64,000 nt of DNA from JAWKIW01 sp046331175 (GTDB taxonomy: Bacteria; Actinomycetota; Acidimicrobiia; Acidimicrobiales; Acidimicrobilacustridaceae), in NCBI GenBank assembly GCA_046331175.1, contig JAXLRI010000005.1, positions 248,001 through 312,000 of the forward strand, given 5' to 3'. The position numbers and the translations under genes were made by a program. Every line of letters starts with the position of its first letter. Position 1 is the first letter of the stretch. The notes under the pieces are model-generated. The model was given only the letters and a program-made list of their open reading frames with translations, was not told the DNA's origin and did not search any database. Shown here one piece after another: positions 56,534 to 63,891 of this stretch.

Positions 56534-57000
56534 TGTGCCGCACATTCATTCTGCTGCTGCTGGTCGCCTGCCTCGCGGCCTGTAGCCGGGCCGACATTGA
56601 GGGCATCGATCGGACTCGGATAGACATTCCAACCGTTGGTGTCACCCGGACAACCAGCGGCGTCAGTGTGATTCTGCCAAGCTGCAGGCCGAAGCTTGGG
56701 ACCCTGTCGCTCTACAGCGTGGATGGCTCTCACTACTGGGTGCTGGAGTCAGTGGATGGTGTTGACCGATCCGTTCGCTCAATATCCCTAGGTGAGGTTC
56801 CTGAAGGGATGCGTGAATCGGTGCGCTACACGCCGCCCCCGCCTGACAAAGAGGTGATGCTGACGATAACCAGCGCGGGCGTCGAAAGCGGCTCGATTCG
56901 GTATGCGGAGTTCGTCCCAGAATCGCTTCCTGTTCAAGGTCTGAAGGTCGGCGATTCTGTCGTACCAGCGGATGAGTTTCAGAAGGCGACTTCTTGTTGA
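56518..57000 (+). CDS. Low-GC lipoprotein, candidate immunity protein for RHS tail
   Basis: 160 residues from ATG 56518, with GGAGG 8 bases upstream, overlapping the RHS stop by 16 bases. Signal peptide FILLLLVACLAAC is a lipobox, so the product is anchored outside. Mature part is a small beta-rich domain (TTSGVSVILPSCRPKLGTLS; GSHYWVLESVDGVDRSVRSI). Its lower GC matches the RHS tail and not the rest of the island. By analogy to polymorphic toxin loci, the gene after the tip usually encodes immunity; not proven. Confidence 0.65.
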   Translation: MPSLLMCRTFILLLLVACLAACSRADIEGIDRTRIDIPTVGVTRTTSGVSVILPSCRPKLGTLSLYSVDGSHYWVLESVDGVDRSVRSISLGEVPEGMRESVRYTPPPPDKEVMLTITSAGVESGSIRYAEFVPESLPVQGLKVGDSVVPADEFQKATSC

Positions 57001-57015
57001 ATTGGGTGACTGTGA

Positions 57016-57192
57016 CTTCGAGGCCACGCCGAGATCAAGTGCTGCCGCAAGCGCTACGTCGGCCGCCGGCCCTACCGACAGCTCGGACAATCGGAACCTG
57101 GAGTGATCTGGTCTTCGACAAGCAGCGGCTACCGCATCCCTCGCCTCGTTGACTCCCTGCTACGCCAGGCCGACGACGCGCTCAAGACCTGA
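57016..57192 (+). pseudogene. Remnant coding sequence (C-terminal 58 codons)
   Basis: Open frame without start codon: GHAEIKCCRKRYVGRRPYRQ through SGYRIPRLVDSLLRQADDAL and a stop. Reads like the end of a displaced protein, perhaps an older toxin tip or transposase; family unknown. The 344-base stretch 57001-57344 holds nothing else that I can support. Confidence 0.35.
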
Positions 57193-57344
57193 AGTGAACC
57201 ACCGTCGCACGGGTCAGCCTGGAAGACTGCTGGCGTGCGCGATGACCACGGGGTCTCACCGCGCTGGCCGGCGCCCACGAGCGGGGGTCTGCGGCGGGTT
57301 CGGTTGACGTCCCATTTGTAGGGTTCCCCCACCGGGTTCGTCGC

Positions 57345-57773
57345 TCAGGACTCGGCTGTAGGCCAGATCAAGGCGATCCGGTCGGCGTAGACGCCGCAGA
57401 TCCACGGCCCAGGCTTCCGTGACCGCTGCACGATCCGATTGATGTTCGTGAGGAACCGCTCGCGTTGTTCTTCGCCGCGGAGTCCGGCGTTGGTGAGGCA
57501 GAACATCTTGACCCGGTGATGATGGACCGCCGCGAGCTCGACCGCTCGGCGGCGGATGGCGTCGTCCGTGGTGAACACCACCCAGTCGCTCTTGCCAGCG
57601 AGCGCGATCCACTCGTCGTCGCTGACCTCTTGCGCTCGGTCCTCGCCATAGACCGACGCCAGGGTGTGCGTCGTGAAGCCAGCCTGCCGTAGCGCGTCGG
57701 GCAGCAGGTGCCGGCCCAGGCTGCGGTCGACGAAGAACTCGGGTGGCTCAGGCTGCGTGCGGGAGCGAGGCAC
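57345..57773 (-). CDS. VapC45-like PIN-domain toxin
   Basis: 142 residues from GTG 57773, overlapping the antitoxin end by 26 bases. Starts FFVDRSLGRHLLPDALRQAG with the first PIN aspartate, SDDEWIALAGKSDWVVFTTD and DAIRRRAVE carry the others, and RIALIWP ends it. Layout, size and partner match the VapBC45 family of Mycobacterium (PIN-like toxin with DUF433 antitoxin). PIN toxins cleave RNA. Placed beside the right end of element 1, it may stabilise the island by addiction. Confidence 0.78.
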   Translation of the reverse strand: MPRSRTQPEPPEFFVDRSLGRHLLPDALRQAGFTTHTLASVYGEDRAQEVSDDEWIALAGKSDWVVFTTDDAIRRRAVELAAVHHHRVKMFCLTNAGLRGEEQRERFLTNINRIVQRSRKPGPWICGVYADRIALIWPTAES

Positions 57774-58452
57774 GGATGACGTCTTCGACGTCCTCGGGGC
57801 GCAGGTCGAAGTCCTTCGCCACGTCCTTGATGGGCTCGCCGGCTCGGAACCGGTCGAGGACGTCGTCCATCGGCGCGCCACCGTGAACGAACAGGGGTCG
57901 TCCGAAGCCTCTCTTCGGGTTGCACTCGATGACCGGGCGATCGGTGAGCGGGAGCACCAAGCGTTCGGCGAAGCCGTCACTCGCGTAGGTGATCCGCTGG
58001 AGGTACTCGCGGATGATGTCGTGGAAGACCCGCTGGCCGGTCACGACCACGGTGAGCAGCTCCTGGTCGTGCTCGCTCGTGGCGTAGTCGAACAGGATCG
58101 AGGCGCCGTCGGTGTAGAGCTGGCGTGAGGCGAGGGCATGATCGCCGCCGATCTCGTCGCGAAGATCCGTCAGCGAGCGGCGGATGTGCTGCATGGAGAC
58201 ACCGGCCCGGCGGAAGGCCGCAGCGACCATGCCTTCGACGAGACCGACGAACGGGACCTCAGGGTGGCGTCGAGGTGTCCGGATGGCCGTGAGGATGGGC
58301 CCGCCCTTGACCACAGGCCGGCCCTTCGGGTGAGCCTCGTAGCCGTGGGCCCACGTCGTGAAGGTCGACACCGGGACGTCGAGGAAGCGCGCCGCCTCGG
58401 CGACGGTGTAGAGCGGTGTCTCGAACCGGAGCTCATCCTTCGTCTTCGTCAC
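57748..58452 (-). CDS. VapB45-like antitoxin with N-terminal HTH and DUF433
   Basis: 234 residues from GTG 58452 (GAGGAGG upstream). N-terminal MerR-like HTH FETPLYTVAEAARFLDVPVS, a middle helical part (VEGMVAAAFRRAGVSMQHIR), and a C-terminal DUF433 domain (FVHGGAPMDDVLDRFRAGEP, DLRPEDVEDVIRAS). This is the antitoxin architecture of VapB45; the HTH probably autoregulates the pair. Cotranscribed with the overlapping toxin gene. Confidence 0.8.
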   Translation of the reverse strand: MTKTKDELRFETPLYTVAEAARFLDVPVSTFTTWAHGYEAHPKGRPVVKGGPILTAIRTPRRHPEVPFVGLVEGMVAAAFRRAGVSMQHIRRSLTDLRDEIGGDHALASRQLYTDGASILFDYATSEHDQELLTVVVTGQRVFHDIIREYLQRITYASDGFAERLVLPLTDRPVIECNPKRGFGRPLFVHGGAPMDDVLDRFRAGEPIKDVAKDFDLRPEDVEDVIRASLPHAA

Positions 58453-58571
58453 GCCACCTCCTCGTGGGCCTCCCGAGCGTACCGGTACCTGCCGCCCCGT
58501 CCTGGGAGCGCTCCGGCCACGCTGACGAGTGGGCATTGCGCAGAGTCGCCGAATACGACGACCGCCGTGGA

Positions 58572-58590
58572 GACACCGGATTGACACCGG
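58572..58590. repeat. Right arm-type repeat pair, element 1
   Basis: GACACCGG boxes at 11-bp period, ending 91 bp before the att core at 58682. Identical spacing occurs at element 2's right end. Confidence 0.65.
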
Positions 58591-58681
58591 ACTTGGAGGT
58601 TCTGGCGTCGTTTTCCGGCTCTGGCGGCTCACCGGTGAGCCGTATGTGCTGGTAGAGCCGCTGGTGCTCGTTCTGGGCTCG

Positions 58682-58738
58682 CTTACAAGGAGGGGGTCGG
58701 GGGTTCGAGTCCCTCAGCGCCCACCCCTGCTGACCTGG
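58682..58738. repeat. Middle att core: attR of element 1, attL of element 2
   Basis: 57 bp, 56 identical to 47267-47323; contains the 3' part of tRNA-Val only. Confidence 0.92.
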
Positions 58739-58783
58739 TCTTTTCTGATCTGGACCGGTCTCGATGGAGGTCACTCAGGCGAG

Positions 58784-58804
58784 TTGACACCGTGCTTGAC
58801 ACCG
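58784..58804. repeat. Left arm-type repeat pair, element 2
   Basis: TTGACACCG twice at 12-bp period, 45 bp inside the core, mirroring 47370-47390. Confidence 0.65.
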
Positions 58805-58834
58805 TAGGCCGCGCGGACGGGTGCGGTCGGCGAC

Positions 58835-59068
58835 GTGAGAGGTACGGCGCGTCAGCGCGGTCCGGGCAAGTGGCAGATCCAGGTGTACGCCGGTCGTGAC
58901 GAGACGACCGGCCGCGACATTCGGGTCACGCGCAGCGTCGCTGCGCCGCACACGAGGGCCGGCAAGAAGGTCGTCGACCAGGCGCTCGCCGCGCTCATCG
59001 TCGAGGTCGAGACCGGCCGGATCAACCTGGGCGACGATCCGACGCTCGCCGAGCTGCTCGACCGCTGG
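58835..59068 (+). pseudogene. Integrase N-terminal fragment
   Basis: 78 codons from GTG 58835, closely matching element 1 integrase (KWQIQVYAGRDETTG; AALIVEVETGRINLGDDPTL) up to LLDRW, then homology stops. The core-binding and catalytic domains are lost. The frame stays open to 59773 but the extension is unrelated sequence. Confidence 0.85.
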
Positions 59069-59201
59069 CACCGTCGACTACCGGAGCCCACTCGGTCCGA
59101 TCGGTTTCGCTGTCGATCGCATCCGCCTCGAGCGGTACAAGGTCGAGCTGCTCCAGCGCCGAAACGAGTTCCTCCGCCAGGCCGCCGAAGCCGCAACCTG
59201 A
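59069..59201 (+). pseudogene. SRPBCC-family protein, C-terminal fragment
   Basis: In the +1 frame after the integrase break: VDYRSPLGPIGFAVDRIRLE then RYKVELLQRRNEFLRQAAEA and a stop. This is the closing beta-strand and long helix of START/polyketide-cyclase-like proteins. It marks a deletion or recombination junction, 133 bases. Confidence 0.5.
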
Positions 59202-59302
59202 TCGCACATTCGCCCCGCATCCCCCGAGGTTCCTCCGACGTTGGGCCGAGCGACGAGCTCCTCCATGGCCCACGCCGGGATCAGCGTCCGGCGAGTGACC
59301 CC
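59200..59302 (-). pseudogene. Excisionase-like gene fragment
   Basis: VTRRTLIPAWAMEELVARPN aligns with the C-terminal part of the xis-like gene of element 1 (TRRTLIPAWAIEELIDRP). The HTH half is missing. Confidence 0.65.
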
Positions 59303-59383
59303 CGAACAGAGCCCTCACTCCACATCCCCACCCCGAAGCCGGCGCCGGTCACCCCGGTTCCTCGGATACTCCTTGCCAGGGGG

Positions 59384-59809
59384 CTACGAGCTGAGCGGCT
59401 GGTGCGCGATGCCGAGATCCTCGGCGCAATCGCGCAGCAGCTCGGAGTCGGTCGACACGACGATCGTGCTGTTGGTGATCAAGGCGACGGCGAGGGCTTC
59501 TGCCATCAGGCCGTTGGGGCGTCGCCGGGTCACGAGTGCGGCCATCACCGGCACGAGGACGCGAGGACCGATGAGGCCGATCCTGTCGGTCAGGTTGTCG
59601 ATGCGTTCGGCGCGGAACGTCTCAGGGAGCCGCGCCAGCTTCCGCGACAAGGCACCGTCACCCGTACCCCGATGCGCTGCATTGGCCAGGCGGTAGTACC
59701 ACGCCGCCGTCGTGTAGACGGCCGAGTGCGCGGATTCGACCCGCAACCACTCGGCCGGATCGTCGGCGAGTAGATCGAGCAGCAGGTGGTCGTCGACGAC
59801 GATCGCCAC
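59384..59809 (-). CDS. PIN-like toxin of a toxin-antitoxin pair
   Basis: 141 residues, GTG start 11 nt after the antitoxin stop. MAIVVDDHLLLDLLADDPAE has the first acidic pair, RRPNGLMAEALAVALITNST and IVVSTDSELLRDCAEDLGI the later PIN-like acidic residues. Overall VapC-like but divergent; RNase activity is expected from family, not shown. The pair lies between the xis fragment and IS21 in element 2. Confidence 0.68.
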   Translation of the reverse strand: MAIVVDDHLLLDLLADDPAEWLRVESAHSAVYTTAAWYYRLANAAHRGTGDGALSRKLARLPETFRAERIDNLTDRIGLIGPRVLVPVMAALVTRRRPNGLMAEALAVALITNSTIVVSTDSELLRDCAEDLGIAHQPLSS

Positions 59810-59820
59810 AGCAGCGATGG

Positions 59821-60045
59821 CTACTGGTCAGCGAGCTCGGGATCGTCGGCGATGACTTCGGCCAGTGCCCGGTCGAACTCGCCGCTGTCCCGCCACTCAC
59901 GAAGGACGGCTTGGACCTCTGGCGACAACGGTGAGCGGAACGGCTCTGTCGGCGGGTCGAGCAGTTCGCCGGCCTCGCGTGCGCCCTTGCGCGCTCGCTC
60001 GACGGCCTCGCTCAACTCGGGGCTCATCGTCAGCCGGTTCGCCAT
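59821..60045 (-). CDS. Small antitoxin partner of PIN-like toxin
   Basis: 74 residues from ATG 60045. MANRLTMSPELSEAVERARK followed by helices ending ALAEVIADDPELADQ; a helical antitoxin layout with short basic start. TACCCT lies 7 bases before the ATG, a leaderless arrangement. Gene order antitoxin then toxin with 11-nt gap supports a TA operon. Confidence 0.65.
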   Translation of the reverse strand: MANRLTMSPELSEAVERARKGAREAGELLDPPTEPFRSPLSPEVQAVLREWRDSGEFDRALAEVIADDPELADQ

Positions 60046-60052
60046 GGAGCAA

Positions 60053-60058
60053 AGGGTA
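60053..60058 (-). promoter_or_regulatory. -10 element TACCCT of toxin-antitoxin operon
   Basis: Minus-strand TACCCT, 7 nt, then ATG 60045. Confidence 0.45.
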
Positions 60059-60133
60059 GCCGGGCGCAGTGACAGGAAGGCGCCGACGATGCCGCTCCGC
60101 CTCCCGCTCATGACGTCATACACAGAAGGTCAC

Positions 60134-60141
60134 CACAGGTG
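60134..60141. repeat. Left 8-bp target duplication of IS21-family element
   Basis: CACAGGTG, repeated at 62608-62615. Rejoining the flanks gives DNA resembling element 1 just upstream of its GRPRKW gene (CACAGAAGATCACC). Confidence 0.6.
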
Positions 60142-60147
60142 GGAATG

Positions 60148-60957
60148 TCAACCCGGATTGGCCCCACCGTGCTCATCTGATTTGGCCCCACCGGGTGAGC
60201 GTCGTTGGCGGGTGAGGCGGAGGCGGTAGGACTCGGTGCCGGTCTCGATGATGTGGGCGTTGAAGGTGACGCGGTCGATGACGGCGGCGGCGAGGCGCGC
60301 GTCGGGGATGACCTTGCCCCATTCGCTGAACGGGAGATTTGAGGCGACGGCCACGCTGGACTTCTCCTCGCGTTCGGTCAGGATCTGGAACAGCAGCTCG
60401 GCTCCGCGGGTGTCGAGCTGGACGTAGCCGAGTTCGTCGAGGCAGAGCAGGTCGAGCCGGCTGTAGCGGCCGACGAGGCGGGAGAGGCGTCGTTCGTCGG
60501 CGGCTTCGGCGAGCTCGTTGACGAGCTGGGCGGTGGTGACGTAGCGAACTCGAAGGCCGGCTTCGCAGGCGGCGTGGCCGAGGCTGATGAGCAGGTGAGA
60601 TTTGCCGGTGCCGGAGTCGCCGAGCAGCACGACGGGATCTCCGGCTCCGATGTAGTGGCCCGCAGCGAGCGTCGCGATCGTGGCGGGGTTCACGGTCGGC
60701 GCGGCGTCGAGATCGAAGTCGGCGAGCCGTTTCGTGCGCGGGAAGCGCGCCTCGTTGATGCGGCGTTGCCGACGGCGTTCGGTGCGCGAGTCGACCTCGG
60801 TCTCGAGGAGCTCGGCGAGGAAGCCGAGGTAGGACAGCTTCGATCGCTTGGCGTCCTCAGCGAGGCGGGCCGCTTCGGCGCGGACCATCGGGAGCTTCAG
60901 CTCCCGGGCGGCGGCTTCGATGGCCGCTGCCGCGGCCGTGTCGGTGGTGGTGGTCAT
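60148..60957 (-). CDS. istB: IstB-like AAA+ ATPase of IS21 element
   Basis: 269 residues from ATG 60957, overlapping the istA stop (ATGA). Walker A LLGDSGTGKSHLLISLG, Walker B LLCLDELGYVQLDTRGAELL, and NLPFSEWGKVIPDARLAAAV with IDRVTFNAHIIE are classical IstB motifs. It loads the transposase onto target DNA. Intact. Confidence 0.95.
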   Translation of the reverse strand: MTTTTDTAAAAAIEAAARELKLPMVRAEAARLAEDAKRSKLSYLGFLAELLETEVDSRTERRRQRRINEARFPRTKRLADFDLDAAPTVNPATIATLAAGHYIGAGDPVVLLGDSGTGKSHLLISLGHAACEAGLRVRYVTTAQLVNELAEAADERRLSRLVGRYSRLDLLCLDELGYVQLDTRGAELLFQILTEREEKSSVAVASNLPFSEWGKVIPDARLAAAVIDRVTFNAHIIETGTESYRLRLTRQRRSPGGAKSDEHGGANPG

Positions 60958-62489
60958 CGGGTGTTCCCTTCGAGGAGGTCGTCGTAGTGGTCGATGGATG
61001 GTTCGGGCCGGTCGAAGCCCCGGTGCGTGCCGATCGGGATCACGGGCGCGACGGTGTTCTCTGCGGAGCGGCGGGCCTCGATGAGCACGACCTGCGCGTC
61101 GACCGAACCGGCCGCGAGGGCCGCGTCGAGGCCGGCGACGATCGCTTCGGCGGGGATCGTGCGGTGACCCATCAGCACGTCGATGAGTGCCTTGGTGCCG
61201 TCGCGGTCGCCGAGGCGGCGGCGGGCTTGGTCCCAGAAGCGTTGGTGGGCCTCGGTGAACGCGCCCGATGCCCGGGCCCGGGCCAACGGCGTCGACGACA
61301 CCAACGCGCCGGGCTTGCGGACCATCACGTCGAGGTAGTGATCCAGCGTCAGCACCTCGTCGCCTTTGCGGCCCCGTCGATGGCGGGCCACGACGGTGGC
61401 GCCGTCGAGGACCTCGATGATCTCGGCGCCGACGCGAACATCGAGACGTTGCCGGACGTAGCGGGCTGGGACCGAGTAGTGGGCCTGGCGCACGCACACC
61501 CGAGACTTCGTGTCGACCCGGTGCGAACCCAGCGTGGTGGCATCGAACGGCTCGGCTGGCAACGGCGCCAGCGCCGGGGCTTCGAGCTCGAAGTGCTCGC
61601 CGACCGTGATCCGCCGGTGCGCGATGAACCGGGCGTCATCCACAGCCATCGCCGCCGCGATCAGCTCGTTCAGCTCGTCCATGGTCTCGACGCGCGGGAC
61701 CGGGACCAGGTGGTTGCGGCGGAACCGGCCGACCTCGCCCTCGACACCGCCCTTTTCGTGCGCGCCGTCCTCACCCGGTTGGCAGAACCACGACTCGAAC
61801 CCGTAGTGCGACCGCAGAGCGGTGAACCGGTCCGACTCGATCCGGTCCCGCCCCTTGAGGACCTTGGCGACCGCGGACTTGAGGTTGTCGTAGCTGATCG
61901 TTGCCGGGACCCCACCGAAGTGATCGAAGGCTCGAACGTGGCCGTCGAGGAACACGTCCTGGGTCTCGTTCAGGTACGCCCGGCAGAACCCACGCCCTGA
62001 CGCCGAGAGCCGCATCACGAACAGCGACACGTCCGTCGGGACACCAGCCAGCACCACCGTGGCCTCACCGAAGTCGACCTCGCCCTTGGCCCCCAACGGA
62101 TGGTGCTGCGGCACCGACACGTCGGCGAGCGGGAACGTCTGACGTTCCCGAACCGCCTTCACGTAGCGGCGCACCGTCGACTCGCCCACATCCGCGCCGT
62201 GCTCGCGGACCAGCCGCTGCCACACCCGCCGAGCCGTGTGCCGCTGCTTGCGCGGCCACTTCTGGTCCTCCTCGAGCCAGCCGTCGATGATCGGCTTGAA
62301 CTGGTCCATCTTCGGAGCCGGCCGCTCCGGCACCTTCCGCGGCGGCGGGACCGCCGACTCCAGCGCCGCTCGGACGTCTCGACGGTGAACACCGAACTCG
62401 CGGGCCAGCGCCCGGATCGACTTCGTCTCCTCCGACGCCCGGGCGCGACGGATCTGCTCGTAGATCTGCACCTTCGACCTCTTCGTCAT
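60954..62489 (-). CDS. istA: IstA-like transposase of IS21 element
   Basis: 511 residues from ATG 62489. N-terminal HTH (SIRALAREFGVHRRDVRAAL), DDE integrase core with GEVDFGEATVVLAG (first Asp), TISYDNLKSAVAKVL (second) and AHEKGGVEGEVGRFRRNHLV (Glu), then a DNA-binding C-terminal domain (RVDTKSRVCVRQAHYSVPAR). All three acidic residues are kept, so the element may be active. Confidence 0.95.
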   Translation of the reverse strand: MTKRSKVQIYEQIRRARASEETKSIRALAREFGVHRRDVRAALESAVPPPRKVPERPAPKMDQFKPIIDGWLEEDQKWPRKQRHTARRVWQRLVREHGADVGESTVRRYVKAVRERQTFPLADVSVPQHHPLGAKGEVDFGEATVVLAGVPTDVSLFVMRLSASGRGFCRAYLNETQDVFLDGHVRAFDHFGGVPATISYDNLKSAVAKVLKGRDRIESDRFTALRSHYGFESWFCQPGEDGAHEKGGVEGEVGRFRRNHLVPVPRVETMDELNELIAAAMAVDDARFIAHRRITVGEHFELEAPALAPLPAEPFDATTLGSHRVDTKSRVCVRQAHYSVPARYVRQRLDVRVGAEIIEVLDGATVVARHRRGRKGDEVLTLDHYLDVMVRKPGALVSSTPLARARASGAFTEAHQRFWDQARRRLGDRDGTKALIDVLMGHRTIPAEAIVAGLDAALAAGSVDAQVVLIEARRSAENTVAPVIPIGTHRGFDRPEPSIDHYDDLLEGNTR

Positions 62490-62607
62490 CCCCACACGCC
62501 ACCGCCACCAGCCACGCCAGTCGCGGACCCCCAAGGCGCCCCAAGGTGGGGCCAAATCAGACGAGCACTACCGCTCCAAGTGGGGCCAGATCAGGTGAGC
62601 ACACCCA

Positions 62608-62615
62608 CACAGGTG
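62608..62615. repeat. Right 8-bp target duplication of IS21-family element
   Basis: CACAGGTG, identical to 60134-60141. Confidence 0.6.
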
Positions 62616-62639
62616 AGCATCTGACTTCCGTCCCGTCCG

Positions 62640-63189
62640 GTTCGTGTCAGGGCCGCGCCTCGTCGAGCCAAACCCGAGCACCCCGAGCTGCCGCTCGATT
62701 CGCTCGAGCTGGTGTCCTTCGAGCCGGACTCGGTGGCGGCCGACGAAGCCGAGCCGGCCCTGCGGAAGATGGGCCGGCCGAGGAAGTGGTCGAGCGAGGC
62801 AGAGCGGAAGCGCGCCTACCGCGAGCGCCTCGCGGCCGACCTGGCCGAGCCCGAACGGCTCCGCCGCGAGCTCGAAACGCGAAGCTTCGGGTCGCTGATC
62901 GAGACCGCCGGCTGGCCGAAGCCGAGCGCGATCTGGCCCGCGCTGAGGCCGAGATCAAGCGCAGATCGGAGCGCGAGATCGAGCTCAAGGCACCGTCCGA
63001 CGACTCGAAGCGAAGGTCGACGACTGGCGTTCGCGACCCAACGCTCTCTCCAGGAACCTCGAGGCCGAACGCGCGAGGGCCTCCGTGCCGACCACGATGC
63101 CGCCGACGACTGGGACCATACCGAGTCGTCCCTTGTCACCGACGAAGCGGACGACTCCGAAGAATGCGCAGCGCCAGAAGCGGAGGTAG
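62640..63189 (+). pseudogene. GRPRKW coiled-coil gene, multiply frameshifted
   Basis: Frame 1 holds EPALRKMGRPRKWSSEAERK and RAYRERLAADLAEPERLRRE; at about 62880 homology moves to another frame (RRLAEAERDLARAEAEIKRR), and at about 63000 to a third (LEAKVDDWRSRPNALSRNLE). Order and content match the gene at 49182-49574. At least two frameshifts; not functional. Confidence 0.75.
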
Positions 63190-63209
63190 TCGAGCGCTAG
63201 TTTGGTGTC

Positions 63210-63575
63210 GTGTCCGGGGGAGGGGCAGAGGTGTCGAGTGGGACGCCGAGTGACCAGCTGTCGCCCATCCATCGCGTGTGGCTCGCTGCCGATGCGGTCG
63301 CAGTCGTGGGCTTCTTCGGCTTCCTCTTGTTCGGGTTCATCGGACTGATCCCGTTCGGACTCGGCGTCCTCCTGGCCTTCATCTGCGGCATCGTCCTGTT
63401 CCCGCTGGACCTCATGCAGCGTCGCTGGCTCGTCAAGGAATTCGAGCGTCTGATCCGGCGCCCTTCATGGAGTGCTGCGGCTCCCTGTCGCTTCCTCACC
63501 GCGGACAGGTATTCGTGTTCAGAGCCGAGGGTCGCCTCGCCGGTCGTTTCACGGCGCGGCCGGCAACGGCGGTGA
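63210..63575 (+). CDS. Two-TM membrane protein, likely 5' half of a frameshifted gene
   Basis: GTG 63210 (or GTG at 63231). HRVWLAADAVAVVGFFGFLL and GLIPFGLGVLLAFICGIVLF are two membrane helices, then a basic amphipathic stretch (RRWLVKEFERLIRR). After about 63460 the frame degenerates, while a good protein continues in the -1 frame to 63853. Either one gene with a frameshift or two overlapping genes. Confidence 0.5.
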   Translation: MSGGGAEVSSGTPSDQLSPIHRVWLAADAVAVVGFFGFLLFGFIGLIPFGLGVLLAFICGIVLFPLDLMQRRWLVKEFERLIRRPSWSAAAPCRFLTADRYSCSEPRVASPVVSRRGRQRR

Positions 63576-63853
63576 TCGGGTTCGACGAAGCGGCCTTCGT
63601 TGCCTTGGCGCAGGGTCCGATGCTGAGTCGCCAGCGGCGCTGCGTCATCGCGAAGGGCGAGCCGGTGGATCTCGAGGTCATGGTCAATAGCCGCGACTGC
63701 GTACTCGTCGAGCGCTCCAGTGGCCTCCGCCTGCAGTTGTTGGCCGGGAGTGGGACCGGCGCGGGAGTCGCTCGGCACTTCGGGCTCGACGGCGGGCATG
63801 CGGAGGTCGCAGACCAACTGTCGCCGGCACTCGCGTCATCCGGATGGCTCTGA
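63467..63853 (+). CDS. Soluble domain, likely 3' half of the same frameshifted gene
   Basis: 128 residues from ATG 63467: RGQVFVFRAEGRLAGRFTAR, ATAVIGFDEAAFVALAQGPM, VDLEVMVNSRDCVLVERSSG, with a regular alpha/beta pattern. No ribosome site before the ATG, favouring a frameshifted single protein with the membrane part upstream. Function unknown. Last gene before the right end of element 2. Confidence 0.5.
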   Translation: MECCGSLSLPHRGQVFVFRAEGRLAGRFTARPATAVIGFDEAAFVALAQGPMLSRQRRCVIAKGEPVDLEVMVNSRDCVLVERSSGLRLQLLAGSGTGAGVARHFGLDGGHAEVADQLSPALASSGWL

Positions 63854-63870
63854 GGAGCAGCCGCCGTTCG

Positions 63871-63891
63871 TTGACACCGGATTGACACCGG
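63871..63891. repeat. Right arm-type repeat pair, element 2
   Basis: TTGACACCGG twice at 11-bp period, ending 91 bp before the core at 63983, as in element 1. Confidence 0.65.

Larger units (their letters stand above)
47267..58681. mobile_element. Element 1: tRNA-Val integrative element, 11.4 kb
   Basis: Bounded by the 57-bp core at 47267-47323 and its copy at 58682-58738 (one mismatch). Contains int, xis-like gene, GRPRKW coiled-coil gene, lipoprotein, RHS toxin, candidate immunity lipoprotein, and a VapBC45-like pair next to the right end. No conjugation, replication or packaging genes are visible, so it is an integrative island rather than a self-transmissible ICE or prophage. Paired TTGACACCG repeats sit 46 bp inside the left core and 91 bp inside the right core. 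Confidence 0.88.
60142..62607 (-). mobile_element. IS21-family insertion sequence
   Basis: About 2.47 kb with istA and istB. Each end carries multiple copies of a binding repeat: TTGGCCCCACC at 60158 and 60179 on the left, and GGTGGGGCCAAATCAGACGA and GTGGGGCCAGATCAGGTGAG on the right, typical for IS21 ends. An 8-bp duplication CACAGGTG flanks it. Exact end bases are uncertain by about 4 nt. Confidence 0.85.

Noticed and set aside
47267..58681. Element 1 as prophage or self-transmissible ICE
   Set aside because: No capsid, terminase, relaxase, FtsK/TraB-type or replication gene is present between the att cores.
58835..59773. 312-codon protein starting with integrase sequence
   Set aside because: Homology ends at codon 78; the rest runs across unrelated fragments and antisense to the PIN toxin.
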